64,000 nucleotides of DNA from UBA7434 sp042090785. GTDB lineage: Bacteria; Pseudomonadota; Gammaproteobacteria; Pseudomonadales; UBA7434. The first letter of the stretch is position 1. Each line of letters starts with the position of its first letter. Location of the stretch: contig JBELIP010000002.1 of NCBI GenBank assembly GCA_042090785.1, forward strand, positions 124,001 through 188,000, read 5' to 3'. The notes under the pieces are model-generated. The model was not told the DNA's origin and made no database searches. It worked only from the letters and a program-made list of their open reading frames with translations. This document shows positions 54,655 through 63,212 of this stretch, one piece after another. The translations under genes were made by a program, and so were the position numbers.

Positions 54655-55623
54655 ATGATGACAAAACACGCATTTATTGAAGCCGGACAGCGAACCGTTC
54701 TACTAGAACAACAGGCAATCGAAGCACTTCATGGCAGAATCGATAGCCATTTTTCTGCTGCCTGCGAAAGCTTGCTAACCTGTACCGGCCGCGTTGTTGT
54801 TACCGGCATGGGTAAGTCTGGCCACATTGCCAATAAAATAGCCGCTACACTCGCCAGCACTGGCACCCCCGCTTTCTTTATGCACCCAGGCGAAGCCAGC
54901 CACGGCGACCTTGGCATGCTAACGAGCAATGATGTCGTTATTGCTCTTTCAGGCTCTGGCACCACCAACGAAATCATTACCTTAATACCCTTAATTAAAC
55001 GCATTGGCGCACCATTAATAGCCTTGACGGGTAATCCTTTGTCAACTCTGGCTCAAGCAGCCGACATACACTTAAACGTCCACGTCAAAGAAGAAGCCTG
55101 CCCACTGGGCCTTGCACCTACTTCAAGCACGACAGCCACACTCGTTATGGGTGATGCACTCGCCGTTGCCTTATTAGAAGCACGCGGCTTTAGCGCCGAA
55201 GATTTCGCCTTTTCACATCCCGGGGGCACACTGGGCAAACGTCTTTTATTAAAAGTCAGCGATGTAATGCAAAGCGACTTTCCAAAAGTGAAACCCGAAA
55301 CCCTTCTCAGCGATGCACTGATGGAAATCACGCAAAAAGGTTTGGGTATGACAACTATTATTGGCAGCGATGGAAGCCTAAGTGGCATTTTCACCGATGG
55401 CGACTTACGTAGGGCGTTAGATAAACGACAGGACATACATACCACTCCCATCGCTAAATTAATGACAGCGCATTGCAAGACCGTACAAGCTGACATGCTT
55501 GCTGCAGAGGCGTTAAATATTATGGAAAAAAATAATATTTCAGCCTTAGTCGTTACCGAGAAAAACAATATTCCCTGCGCGGTTGTTCACATTCACACTC
55601 TTATAAAATCAGGTTTGGCATAA
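54655..55623 (+). CDS. kdsD: Arabinose-5-phosphate isomerase
   Basis: 322-aa enzyme converting ribulose 5-phosphate to arabinose 5-phosphate for KDO. The SIS domain carries VVTGMGKSGHIANKIAATLASTG (about 48-70), HPGEASHGDLGM (about 81) and LSGSGTTNEI. Two CBS domains follow (about 200-322), including GIFTDGDLRRAL. A double ATG makes the start at 54655 or 54658. It is coupled to kdsC by a TAATG overlap. Confidence 0.96.
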   Translation: MMTKHAFIEAGQRTVLLEQQAIEALHGRIDSHFSAACESLLTCTGRVVVTGMGKSGHIANKIAATLASTGTPAFFMHPGEASHGDLGMLTSNDVVIALSGSGTTNEIITLIPLIKRIGAPLIALTGNPLSTLAQAADIHLNVHVKEEACPLGLAPTSSTTATLVMGDALAVALLEARGFSAEDFAFSHPGGTLGKRLLLKVSDVMQSDFPKVKPETLLSDALMEITQKGLGMTTIIGSDGSLSGIFTDGDLRRALDKRQDIHTTPIAKLMTAHCKTVQADMLAAEALNIMEKNNISALVVTEKNNIPCAVVHIHTLIKSGLA

Positions 55624-56186
55624 TGAATACCTTAAAAGCTCAAGACCCATTAACGGATGCGCTTCGCAAAAAAGTTCAGGGCATTAAACTTCTAGCGCTC
55701 GATGTAGATGGCGTTTTAAGCGATGGAAAATTGTATTACGGTAATGACGGCGAAGAATTAAAATGTTTTAGTATTCTTGACGGACTCGGGATAAAGCTAT
55801 TGCAAGATCAAGGTATTATTGTTGCTATTATCACAGGCCGCGAATCTAATATAGTTAGCCGACGCGCACGTGAACTTGCTATTCAACACGTAGTGCAAGG
55901 CCGAGAAGATAAAATCACTGCGCTTAATGAACTACTTAAAACAACCGGTTTAACACTTGAACAAACCGCCTATATGGGTGATGACTTACCCGACCTAAGC
56001 GCGATAATTCAGTGTCGCTTTGGCACCACCGTTGCCAACGGCCACGATGTTGTTAAGCAACATGCCGATTGGGTATCAAGCCAATGTGGCGGCGCTGGTG
56101 CGGTAAGAGAACTTGCTGATTTATTATTACAAGCAAATAATTTATTTGATGCCAGTATAGCGCCCTTCTTAGAAACACAGACATAA
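55623..56186 (+). CDS. kdsC: 3-deoxy-D-manno-octulosonate 8-phosphate phosphatase
   Basis: 187-aa HAD-family phosphatase releasing KDO. The nucleophile motif LALDVDGVLSDG lies at about 25-36; the second motif ITGRES and Lys-containing REDK follow, and the metal-binding YMGDDLPDL is at about 118. It is a cap-less tetrameric type. It lies between kdsD (overlapping) and lptC (35 bases). Confidence 0.96.
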   Translation: MNTLKAQDPLTDALRKKVQGIKLLALDVDGVLSDGKLYYGNDGEELKCFSILDGLGIKLLQDQGIIVAIITGRESNIVSRRARELAIQHVVQGREDKITALNELLKTTGLTLEQTAYMGDDLPDLSAIIQCRFGTTVANGHDVVKQHADWVSSQCGGAGAVRELADLLLQANNLFDASIAPFLETQT

Positions 56187-56221
56187 GCGCAAATCTGTTT
56201 GAGCATTAGCTAAAAAAAATT

Positions 56222-56866
56222 ATGATCAAAAAAACACGCAGAAAACGCACCCGAAATTTACTAACGCTTGCCATTAGCATCGTTATTATCGCTTACTATG
56301 TTATTGGCATAAGCCAAAACCAATTTCTGCCTACAGGAAAAAACGCTCTCGATAAAAAAAATATGTCTCCCGACAGCAGCATTACTGGCGTCAATATTAA
56401 GCGCTTTAATGAAGAGGGAGAATTACACTTTACGATGAGCACCAACCAAGCTGACTTTTTTACCCCAACAACGGCGCCGGAAAAAAAATCCGCGACTAAC
56501 ATTGACGTTATAAATACGGCAGCACATCTTGCAACAGAAGATTATTTAAGAATGTTAGACCCAAAAATCACTGCCTTTAAAAATGGCAAGCCAAGCACAT
56601 CTATTGCTGCAAACCTAGCTTACTTAATCAATAATGGCGATACTGCGGAACTGATAGGTAACGTCTTAGTCAATGACATAGCAACCGCAACACGGCTTCA
56701 AACTCAGTCACTCACTTTAAACGCCACCTTACAGCAAATATTGACTCAAAGCCCAGTCACGATACAAACACCGGCATCGACAACCCATGCAACGGGACTT
56801 CATGGCAACCTGGCAGATCAGCGCTGGCAATTAATTTCGGAGGTAAAAAGTATTGTTCAACCTTAA
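56222..56866 (+). CDS. lptC: LPS export protein LptC
   Basis: 214-aa bitopic protein, somewhat longer than E. coli LptC (191 aa). A very basic start (MIKKTRRKRTR) precedes one membrane segment (about 12-30) and an OstA/jellyroll domain. LptC receives LPS from LptB2FG and passes it to LptA. It overlaps the start of lptA by 14 bases. Sequence conservation is low, so the call relies on position, topology and domain pattern. Confidence 0.88.
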   Translation: MIKKTRRKRTRNLLTLAISIVIIAYYVIGISQNQFLPTGKNALDKKNMSPDSSITGVNIKRFNEEGELHFTMSTNQADFFTPTTAPEKKSATNIDVINTAAHLATEDYLRMLDPKITAFKNGKPSTSIAANLAYLINNGDTAELIGNVLVNDIATATRLQTQSLTLNATLQQILTQSPVTIQTPASTTHATGLHGNLADQRWQLISEVKSIVQP

Positions 56867-57494
56867 CAAGACCAACAACGGCAATACATTTTTTTCCTCA
56901 AAGAATCTAACTTTTTTAATTAGCTTCTTATTTTTGCTATACATACAAATTTTATGTCAGCCACTTTTCGCCACCAACTTAAGTGCGAGCTCAGCAAAGA
57001 CTAAACCGACAGCCAATAGCAGTGATCAACGATTAGCCCCTATTAGCATAGAAGCCGACAGCGCAGAACAAGATGAGAAAAAAGGAGTTACTATTTACCA
57101 CGGCAATGTGTCTATAGCGCAAGGCGACTTAACAATCAAAGCCGATACCGTTACGATACAAACTATAACAAGTGCGCCGCAAGCTGATACCGCGCCGAAA
57201 CGAAGCATTAGTCATATTATTGCCAATGGCAAACCGGCACGCTTTACACAGCAATTAGCCGACGAACCCAACCCTATTAATGCCGAGGGAAATACGATTA
57301 GCTACGCTATAAAAACAGGCATTATTCTGCTTGAAGACAACGCTTCTATTGATAAAATTGGCTCAAAAGTGACCGGAGAAAAAATAGAATATTTTATTCG
57401 CGAAGCCAAAGTAAAAGCACAGGCTGACCCCAACAATAAAAACACTCGTGTTCATACTATTATTAACCCCAGCTCGACTAACGGCACCAAATAA
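56853..57494 (+). CDS. lptA: LPS transport periplasmic protein LptA
   Basis: 213-aa OstA-domain protein bridging the inner and outer membranes in LPS transport. A signal peptide spans about residues 18-40, then the PISIEADSAEQDEKKGVTIYHGNVSI segment (fragment of the LptA fold) begins the jellyroll. The start codon is TTG, with GGAGG nine bases upstream inside lptC, which makes it convincing. It is followed by lptB after two bases. Confidence 0.92.
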   Translation: MFNLNKTNNGNTFFSSKNLTFLISFLFLLYIQILCQPLFATNLSASSAKTKPTANSSDQRLAPISIEADSAEQDEKKGVTIYHGNVSIAQGDLTIKADTVTIQTITSAPQADTAPKRSISHIIANGKPARFTQQLADEPNPINAEGNTISYAIKTGIILLEDNASIDKIGSKVTGEKIEYFIREAKVKAQADPNNKNTRVHTIINPSSTNGTK

Positions 57495-57496
57495 CT

Positions 57497-58222
57497 ATGG
57501 GTAAGCTCACAGCACAACACCTCGCCAAAAGTTATCGACAAAGACAAGTTATTCGCGATGTCTCAGTAGAAATTAATAGTGGCGAAGTCGTTGGCTTATT
57601 AGGACCTAATGGCGCAGGTAAAACCACCTGCTTTTATATGATTGCCGGCATTGTAAAAGCTGACGAAGGCACAATTGTTATTGATGAAACTAATATCACT
57701 CACAAAGCTATTCACGAACGCGCCCGCTTAGGGCTTGGCTATCTACCACAAGAAGCTTCTATTTTCAGAAAACTCACCGTTGCCGACAACATTTACGCAA
57801 TATTAGAAACTCGCAGCGACCTTCGTCGAGCAGAGCGTATTAAAAAGCGTGATGAGCTACTAGAAGAATTTCATATTAGCCATATTAGCAATAGCCTTGG
57901 AATGTCATTGTCAGGCGGTGAACGACGACGTGTTGAAATTGCCCGCGCACTGGCAAGTGACCCGGCATTTATGTTGCTTGATGAGCCGTTTGCCGGCGTT
58001 GATCCAATCTCAGTTAATGACATTAAAAATGTTATTAACCAGCTTAAAGATCGTGGTATTGGGGTGTTAATCACTGATCACAATGTGCGCGAAACACTCG
58101 ATATTTGCGAGCGGGCTTATATTGTGGGCGAAGGTAATATTATTGCCGAAGGTGGCACTGAAACCATTCTGAATAATCAAAAGGTCCGTGACACTTATCT
58201 TGGGCATCAATTTCAGATTTAG
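57497..58222 (+). CDS. lptB: LPS export ABC transporter ATPase LptB
   Basis: 241-aa ABC ATPase powering LPS extraction. Walker A GPNGAGKTTCFYM lies at about 36-48, the Q-loop YLPQEASIFR near 84, the signature LSGGERRRVEIARAL near 137, Walker B FMLLDEPFAGVDP near 157, and H-loop TDHNVRETL near 194. It pairs with LptF/LptG, whose genes are not in the window. Confidence 0.98.
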   Translation: MGKLTAQHLAKSYRQRQVIRDVSVEINSGEVVGLLGPNGAGKTTCFYMIAGIVKADEGTIVIDETNITHKAIHERARLGLGYLPQEASIFRKLTVADNIYAILETRSDLRRAERIKKRDELLEEFHISHISNSLGMSLSGGERRRVEIARALASDPAFMLLDEPFAGVDPISVNDIKNVINQLKDRGIGVLITDHNVRETLDICERAYIVGEGNIIAEGGTETILNNQKVRDTYLGHQFQI

Positions 58223-58620
58223 CCCTCCTAAACCTGCTTGCGCCCTCAGAAGACTTCACGAAATCCAATTACAGCCCAGCTAACTAATTACAATTAGCCC
58301 CGCTAAGAGCCAAAAAAAAAAGCCAATAACCGCCGATGTAACGGCATTCTCTAAAAGCCCACTCTAGAAAAAGTCAAGTTTTTTATCTTTTGGCATTAGT
58401 CTTGCTTACTACTAATCACGAGACTACACTCTACTCATAGAATGTCTATTTATGATTCTACCTGCTTGTGATTTTACCTGCGCCTTCTATCGAAGCGTTA
58501 GCTTCAGGCATAAGCAAATCGTATAAAGACAATAAAGTCGACAGCAAGAAACCCTTCTTTCAAACCTGCTCGACCGTAAACCACACAATTCTCATTGAGA
58601 TAATTGAATAAAAAACGTCT
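58223..58620. other. 398-base gap between lptB and rpoN
   Basis: No gene is seen. It contains a run of ten A (58311-58322 region), a small GCCG/CGGC hairpin near 58333-58346, and the -24/-12 promoter match at 58391. This is a long leader for rpoN, suggesting separate control from lptB. Confidence 0.65.
58391..58407 (+). promoter_or_regulatory. Candidate sigma-54 (-24/-12) promoter before rpoN
   Basis: TGGCATTAGTCTTGCTT has GG and GC exactly 10 bases apart and agrees with the TGGCACG-N4-TTGCW consensus at 10 of 12 defined positions. It faces rpoN, ~214 bases from its ATG. Autoregulation of rpoN by its product is known in some bacteria; here it is inferred from the match. Confidence 0.5.
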
Positions 58621-60186
58621 ATGAAACAATCGCTTCAGCTAAAAATGGGTCAGCATTTAACAATGACCCCCCAGCTTCAACAAGCGATTCGCCTATTGCA
58701 ACTGTCTACCTTAGATTTACAGCAAGAAATTCAGGAAATCGTTGATACAAACCCCATGCTAGAGGTATCTGAAGAAAACGATACCCCCAATGGTGCCGAT
58801 AGCGAAAACAACGACAACAGCCCAGAACTGCAAGCCAGCAATGCTGACAACACCAGCAATAATGACAGCAGTATCGAAACCGTCGGTGATGACTATATTG
58901 CCGCTAATGCCACCGAAACAACCATTGATAGCGATGACACCAGCCACAGCGACGACGCCGACTGGCAAGATAACATCCCAAGCGAGACACCCGTCGATAG
59001 CAACTGGGACGATCTTTACAGCACAGCGCCCAGTAGTTCTGGCAGCCAAAGTCTCGACTTCAACGAAATGGCCGACTTGGACAACCGCAACTCTTCAACC
59101 GAGTCGCTAAGCAGCCACCTAATGTGGCAGCTTAACCTGACACCAATGAGCGATACCGATCAATTAATTGCCACTGCAATTATTGACGCCTTAGCTCCCA
59201 GCGGCATGTTGAGTGTATCGATCGAAGAACTGCTTGAAACCTTCGATGACGAACTTGAAATCGAATTAGACGAAATTGAAGCCGTACGTCATCGCATTCA
59301 ACAATTTGACCCTCTCGGCGTTGCGAGTACCGACTTAACCGACTGCTTAATGGTTCAGCTGGCTCAACTGCCCTCGGATACACCTTGGCGCGAGCAGGCG
59401 GCGCTAATTATCAATCGACACCTTAACTTGTTAGCTTCTCGCGATTTTACACAACTCATCCGTCGCACCCGCCTTAAAGAAAAAGAATTAGGCGAAGTGA
59501 TTCAACTAATCCGAAGCCTCAACCCACAACCCGGTGATGCGTATCAAGATAATACGGCACAATATGTGGTACCCGATGTCTTTGTTGAAAAAATCAAAGG
59601 CCGATGGCTAGTACAATTAAACCCTGACATTGCACCAAAAATACGCATTAACGCCGAGTATGCATCGCTGGTTAAACGCGCCGACAGCAGCTCAGACAAC
59701 ACTTTTTTACGAGACAACTTACAAGAAGCAAAATGGTTTTTAAAAAGTTTACATAGTCGCAATGAAACACTCTTAAAAGTTGCCTCACGCATTGTTGAAC
59801 ACCAACGTGACTTTTTAGAACACGGCGAAGAAGCAATGAAACCCTTAGTACTGCATGACATTGCTACCGATGTTGAAATGCATGAATCAACAGTATCAAG
59901 AGTAACCACACAAAAGTACATGCATACACCACGGGGTATTTTTGAATTAAAATATTTCTTTTCTAGCCATGTTGCTACCGCCGAAGGTGGCGAGTGCTCA
60001 TCTACCGCTATTCGCGCCATAATAAAAAAATTAGTCGCCGCAGAAAATACTCGCAAGCCGCTCAGTGATAATAAAATAGCCACCTTATTAGCTGATCAGG
60101 GCATTAAAGTAGCCAGAAGAACCGTAGCCAAATACCGTGAATCTATGGCTATACCGCCTTCTAACGAACGAAAAAAAATTGCTTAA
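58621..60186 (+). CDS. rpoN: RNA polymerase sigma-54 factor
   Basis: 521-aa sigma-54. Region I is Gln/Leu-rich (KQSLQLKMGQHLTMTPQLQQAIRLL) and binds enhancer-binding proteins. A long acidic region II (about 55-145, Asp/Asn/Ser-rich) follows, then the core-binding domain, helix-turn-helix and the RpoN box ARRTVAKYRE (about 500) that contacts the -24 element. Its position between lptB and hpf is conserved. Confidence 0.98.
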   Translation: MKQSLQLKMGQHLTMTPQLQQAIRLLQLSTLDLQQEIQEIVDTNPMLEVSEENDTPNGADSENNDNSPELQASNADNTSNNDSSIETVGDDYIAANATETTIDSDDTSHSDDADWQDNIPSETPVDSNWDDLYSTAPSSSGSQSLDFNEMADLDNRNSSTESLSSHLMWQLNLTPMSDTDQLIATAIIDALAPSGMLSVSIEELLETFDDELEIELDEIEAVRHRIQQFDPLGVASTDLTDCLMVQLAQLPSDTPWREQAALIINRHLNLLASRDFTQLIRRTRLKEKELGEVIQLIRSLNPQPGDAYQDNTAQYVVPDVFVEKIKGRWLVQLNPDIAPKIRINAEYASLVKRADSSSDNTFLRDNLQEAKWFLKSLHSRNETLLKVASRIVEHQRDFLEHGEEAMKPLVLHDIATDVEMHESTVSRVTTQKYMHTPRGIFELKYFFSSHVATAEGGECSSTAIRAIIKKLVAAENTRKPLSDNKIATLLADQGIKVARRTVAKYRESMAIPPSNERKKIA

Positions 60187-60719
60187 GCAATATGCGAACT
60201 GCAGACTTGGAATACGGTCAAAATTGATATACCCTATATTGACCAACTGAACGAAAATACAAATTAAATACTGCTAAAGCCGCTTAAACAAGCAGCTAAA
60301 ACAAACCGCTAAAAATAGCGACAAATTGTGTGACGCTATGCATTGACACTATGCCATGCGTTGACACTATGTGATAGCACTCAGTGATGACACTTAAAAA
60401 ACAGTAATTTTATTGTGAATAAAACAGTGGTTCAATAAGACCAATACTTTTAACTAGGTCAGTAATGTGAAAAGAATAAACGCTACTGCTTCGCGTTTAA
60501 AAACATGCCATCTACCCTTCTACCCGGGCTATTCGCTCGCAATCTTGACGAACATCCAAATTTTCAATCATGCTTTTTTACAAAGCGTGTCCTGCAAATC
60601 AGTTTTGAAACAATCGCCTTACTTAAATCAACTTAAACAAGCATCATCTATTGTCAATCCGTTAACGGCCCAAAGCGTTAGCGATTTTTTTCAATCAGTG
60701 CGTTAATTAGGAGAAGTTT
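60187..60719. other. 533-base gap between rpoN and hpf
   Basis: A 79-codon + frame (60467-60706) is open, but it has no family resemblance and atypical composition, so I do not call it a gene. Around 60340-60385 there are repeated TTGACACTATG/TGACACTATG units and similar GTGATAGCAC/GTGATGACAC words. The hpf ribosome binding site (AGGAGA) lies at the right end. The usual promoter for hpf is probably here. Confidence 0.55.
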
Positions 60720-61082
60720 ATGCGAATCAATATCAGCGGCCATCATGTTGAAGTGACACACCCACTGCGAGAGTATGTGCTCAGTAAGTTCGATCGACTC
60801 GAAAGACACTTTGACCAAATCACCAATATCGATGTCACTCTTGTTGTCGAAAAAGCCATTCAAAAAGCAGAAGCGTCAATACACGTTTCAGGTGCAGACT
60901 TATTTGCTAATGCGAAAAATCAAGATATGTATGCCGCTATCGATGGCCTAGCCGATAAGCTCGATCGACAAATAATAAAACATAAAGAAAAAACACATGG
61001 CAAACATCATAGAGACAGCGTTAAACAACACCCTTTAGAAGCCGTATCTATCGACGATGACGCCATGGAGTATGACGACTAA
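60720..61082 (+). CDS. hpf: Ribosome hibernation promoting factor
   Basis: 120-aa HPF/YfiA (RaiA) protein that binds the 30S decoding region and promotes 70S/100S inactive ribosomes in stationary phase. The core begins MRINISGHHVEVTHPLREYV and contains KFDRLERHFD and the DMYAAIDGLADKLDRQIIKHKEK segment. At 120 aa it is longer than E. coli HPF (95) because of a His/Asp-rich tail, but it lacks the ~70-aa dimerisation domain of long HPF. AGGAGA precedes the ATG. Confidence 0.95.
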   Translation: MRINISGHHVEVTHPLREYVLSKFDRLERHFDQITNIDVTLVVEKAIQKAEASIHVSGADLFANAKNQDMYAAIDGLADKLDRQIIKHKEKTHGKHHRDSVKQHPLEAVSIDDDAMEYDD

Positions 61083-61084
61083 CC

Positions 61085-61540
61085 ATGCTCGACTCATTAC
61101 TCGTTACAGGACGCATACAATTAAAAGACCGTATCGTCAGCAAAAAAAAAGCGTTGCAAATACTCTCTCGCCTATTTGCAGAAAACGATAATAATCTAAA
61201 CCAAGATTTAGTTTTCGATGCTTTTACCGCCCGCGAGAAACTCGGTAGCACCGCACTAGAAAACGGCATTGCCATACCACACTGCCGTTTTCCGGGGTGC
61301 ACACAAGCACAATCAGCTATTTTAACGCTAGATAACGGCATTGATTTTGATGCTCGTGATGGCAAGCCTGTCGATTTACTTTGGGCACTTATCGTGCCCG
61401 AAGAATCCACAGAAGAACACCTTGCTATTTTAGCGTTAATGGCGAAAATATTAAGCCAAGAAACACTGTGTAAAAAAATACGTCAGGCGAGCGATGCTAA
61501 CGCACTGATACACATGCTTACACAGCTCGAGCTAACGTAA
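61085..61540 (+). CDS. ptsN: Nitrogen PTS EIIA component PtsN
   Basis: 151-aa EIIA-Ntr. The phosphorylated His lies in ENGIAIPHCRF (His66). The fold continues with GIDFDARDGKPVDLLWALIVPEEST, typical of EIIA-Ntr. It regulates potassium transport and sigma-54-linked processes in other gammaproteobacteria. It begins two bases after hpf and is followed by rapZ and npr, the usual order. Confidence 0.97.
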   Translation: MLDSLLVTGRIQLKDRIVSKKKALQILSRLFAENDNNLNQDLVFDAFTAREKLGSTALENGIAIPHCRFPGCTQAQSAILTLDNGIDFDARDGKPVDLLWALIVPEESTEEHLAILALMAKILSQETLCKKIRQASDANALIHMLTQLELT

Positions 61541-61594
61541 TAACTGCTCGCAATAAATATATCAATTAACCTTTGCCAATAGAGAAATAATATA

Positions 61595-62491
61595 ATGAAA
61601 CTGGTAATCATTAGTGGTCGATCAGGATCCGGCAAAAGTACTGCTTTGAACATGCTTGAAGATTTAGATTTTTATTGTATCGACAACTTACCGGCTGGCC
61701 TTCTGCCTGCACTGGCAAAACAAGCTATCACAGCTGATCTAAACAACAATAACAACAACAACAACAAAAATACCGACCATAATAACGTTAAAATTGCTGT
61801 CAGCATTGATGCACGAAACATTCCTACCGAGCTGTCACGTTTTCCTCAGCTAGTGGCTGAAATTCCCGATGAAGTTGACACTAATATTATTTACCTGGAT
61901 GCAAATAACAACACACTGATTAAACGCTTTTCCGAAACGCGCCGCAAGCATCCACTTAGCAACGAGCATATGTCATTAAAAGAAGCGATTGAAACCGAAT
62001 CGTTATTACTCGACAGCATCTCGGCTATGGCTGACCTAAGCATTGATAGCAGCACAATGACGCTTCACGAACTGCGCCAACTTATTGGTGATCGAGTGGG
62101 CGGAAAACTATCGTCAGATATGTCGCTAATGTTTCAATCGTTTGGCTTCAAAAGCAACATTCCTATCGACTCAGATTTAGTGTTCGACGTGCGCTGCCTA
62201 CCCAACCCTCACTGGGAGCCTGAATTACGCGAATTTACTGGCTTGGAGCAACCCGTTATTGATTTCTTAAAAGACAACAATGATGTTAAAGAAATGATTG
62301 CCGACATTACACAATACCTCGAAAACTGGCTGCCTCGATTCAGGGATGCCAAACGGAGTTACACCACGGTTTCCATAGGCTGTACTGGCGGCAAACATCG
62401 CTCGGTATTTATTGCCGAAGCACTGCATAAACACTTTAACGACCCTGATAACGTCGTTCAGGTGCGTCATCGAGAATTCAAACACCACTAA
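61595..62491 (+). CDS. rapZ: RNase adapter protein RapZ (P-loop protein)
   Basis: 298-aa RapZ/YvcJ. Walker A ISGRSGSGKSTAL lies at about 6-18. The C-terminal domain has CTGGKHRSVF (about 264) and FDVRCLPNPHW. In E. coli RapZ guides RNase E to GlmZ and controls amino-sugar supply for the envelope. It is ~14 residues longer than E. coli RapZ because of eight consecutive Asn plus an Asn-rich run (about residues 50-65), from an AAC/AAT repeat at 61742-61765. Confidence 0.96.
   Translation: MKLVIISGRSGSGKSTALNMLEDLDFYCIDNLPAGLLPALAKQAITADLNNNNNNNNKNTDHNNVKIAVSIDARNIPTELSRFPQLVAEIPDEVDTNIIYLDANNNTLIKRFSETRRKHPLSNEHMSLKEAIETESLLLDSISAMADLSIDSSTMTLHELRQLIGDRVGGKLSSDMSLMFQSFGFKSNIPIDSDLVFDVRCLPNPHWEPELREFTGLEQPVIDFLKDNNDVKEMIADITQYLENWLPRFRDAKRSYTTVSIGCTGGKHRSVFIAEALHKHFNDPDNVVQVRHREFKHH
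61742..61765 (+). repeat. AAC trinucleotide repeat in rapZ
   Basis: Eight Asn codons (seven AAC, one AAT) in a row, followed by AAA AAT ACC and more Asn codons. Location is between two conserved elements of the N-terminal domain, so it is probably a surface loop. Confidence 0.9.
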
Positions 62492-62637
62492 CAACTCGTG
62501 TAATTAATGTACTGTATGGGTAAGGGTTAAATCTAACGCTATTGACAGCAGGGTAAACATAACCGATTCTGTGGCACTGAATTCAAAATAAATGATTTAA
62601 ACCCTATTTTTTTGACCATCGATACAGCTGAAAAACC

Positions 62638-62907
62638 ATGCCGCAAGTTACTATCACCATACAAAACAAACTGGGCCTGCACGCCAGAGCAGCCAATAAA
62701 TTGGTCGATATCACAACCCAATTTGCCAGCGCTGTTAGCATTGAATACAACAGCCAATCCATCGATGGAAAAAGCATTATGTCAGTCATGTTACTCGCTG
62801 CAGCTAAAGGTTCTGAGCTTACCATCACCACCGAAGGCAAAGATGAAACCGAAGCCATGAGCGCCATAACCGCGCTTATTAACAACCTGTTCGACGAAGG
62901 CGAATAA
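62638..62907 (+). CDS. npr: Nitrogen PTS phosphocarrier protein NPr
   Basis: 89-aa HPr-like phosphocarrier (PtsO). The active His15 lies in KLGLHARAANKLVDI. The second conserved site is in IDGKSIMSVMLLAA (Ser about 46). It passes phosphate from EI-Ntr (ptsP, elsewhere) to PtsN. The gap to rapZ is 146 bases, so a separate promoter is possible. Confidence 0.97.
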   Translation: MPQVTITIQNKLGLHARAANKLVDITTQFASAVSIEYNSQSIDGKSIMSVMLLAAAKGSELTITTEGKDETEAMSAITALINNLFDEGE

Positions 62908-63212
62908 CGCGTCTTTCGCTAAATTCTCCTCATAAAGCTCCACTGAACTCTCTTTTCAGCGCCTTTCTCAGCGGCCTTCTCAATGTCTCTCTCAACTCTC
63001 TTATCAACCCCCTAAACATCGGTAATCTTGCCTGCATCATTACTTGTTGATAGCTAGCCTTTCACGCATAATCACTCGTTATGAAGGCGCATTGACTAAC
63101 AAACTAAAGCGCCTCGGTGACTAACCGAACCACACTTTTTATTAGTGTTTCTAATCACTCATTGTTAAAAGCGCATCACCAACAATGAATAGCTAATAGC
63201 CAGAAGCTAAAC
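62908..63212. other. 305-base gap between npr and mgtE
   Basis: No gene is seen. The first half (about 62920-63010) is an unusual pyrimidine-rich tract with repeated CTCTC/CTTTC words. No Mg-sensing riboswitch could be recognised by eye. A promoter for mgtE is expected in the second half. Confidence 0.55.

Noticed and set aside
60467..60706. 79-codon open frame before hpf
   Set aside because: No family resemblance, no ribosome binding site seen, and a composition unlike its neighbours; probably chance in the long intergenic region.
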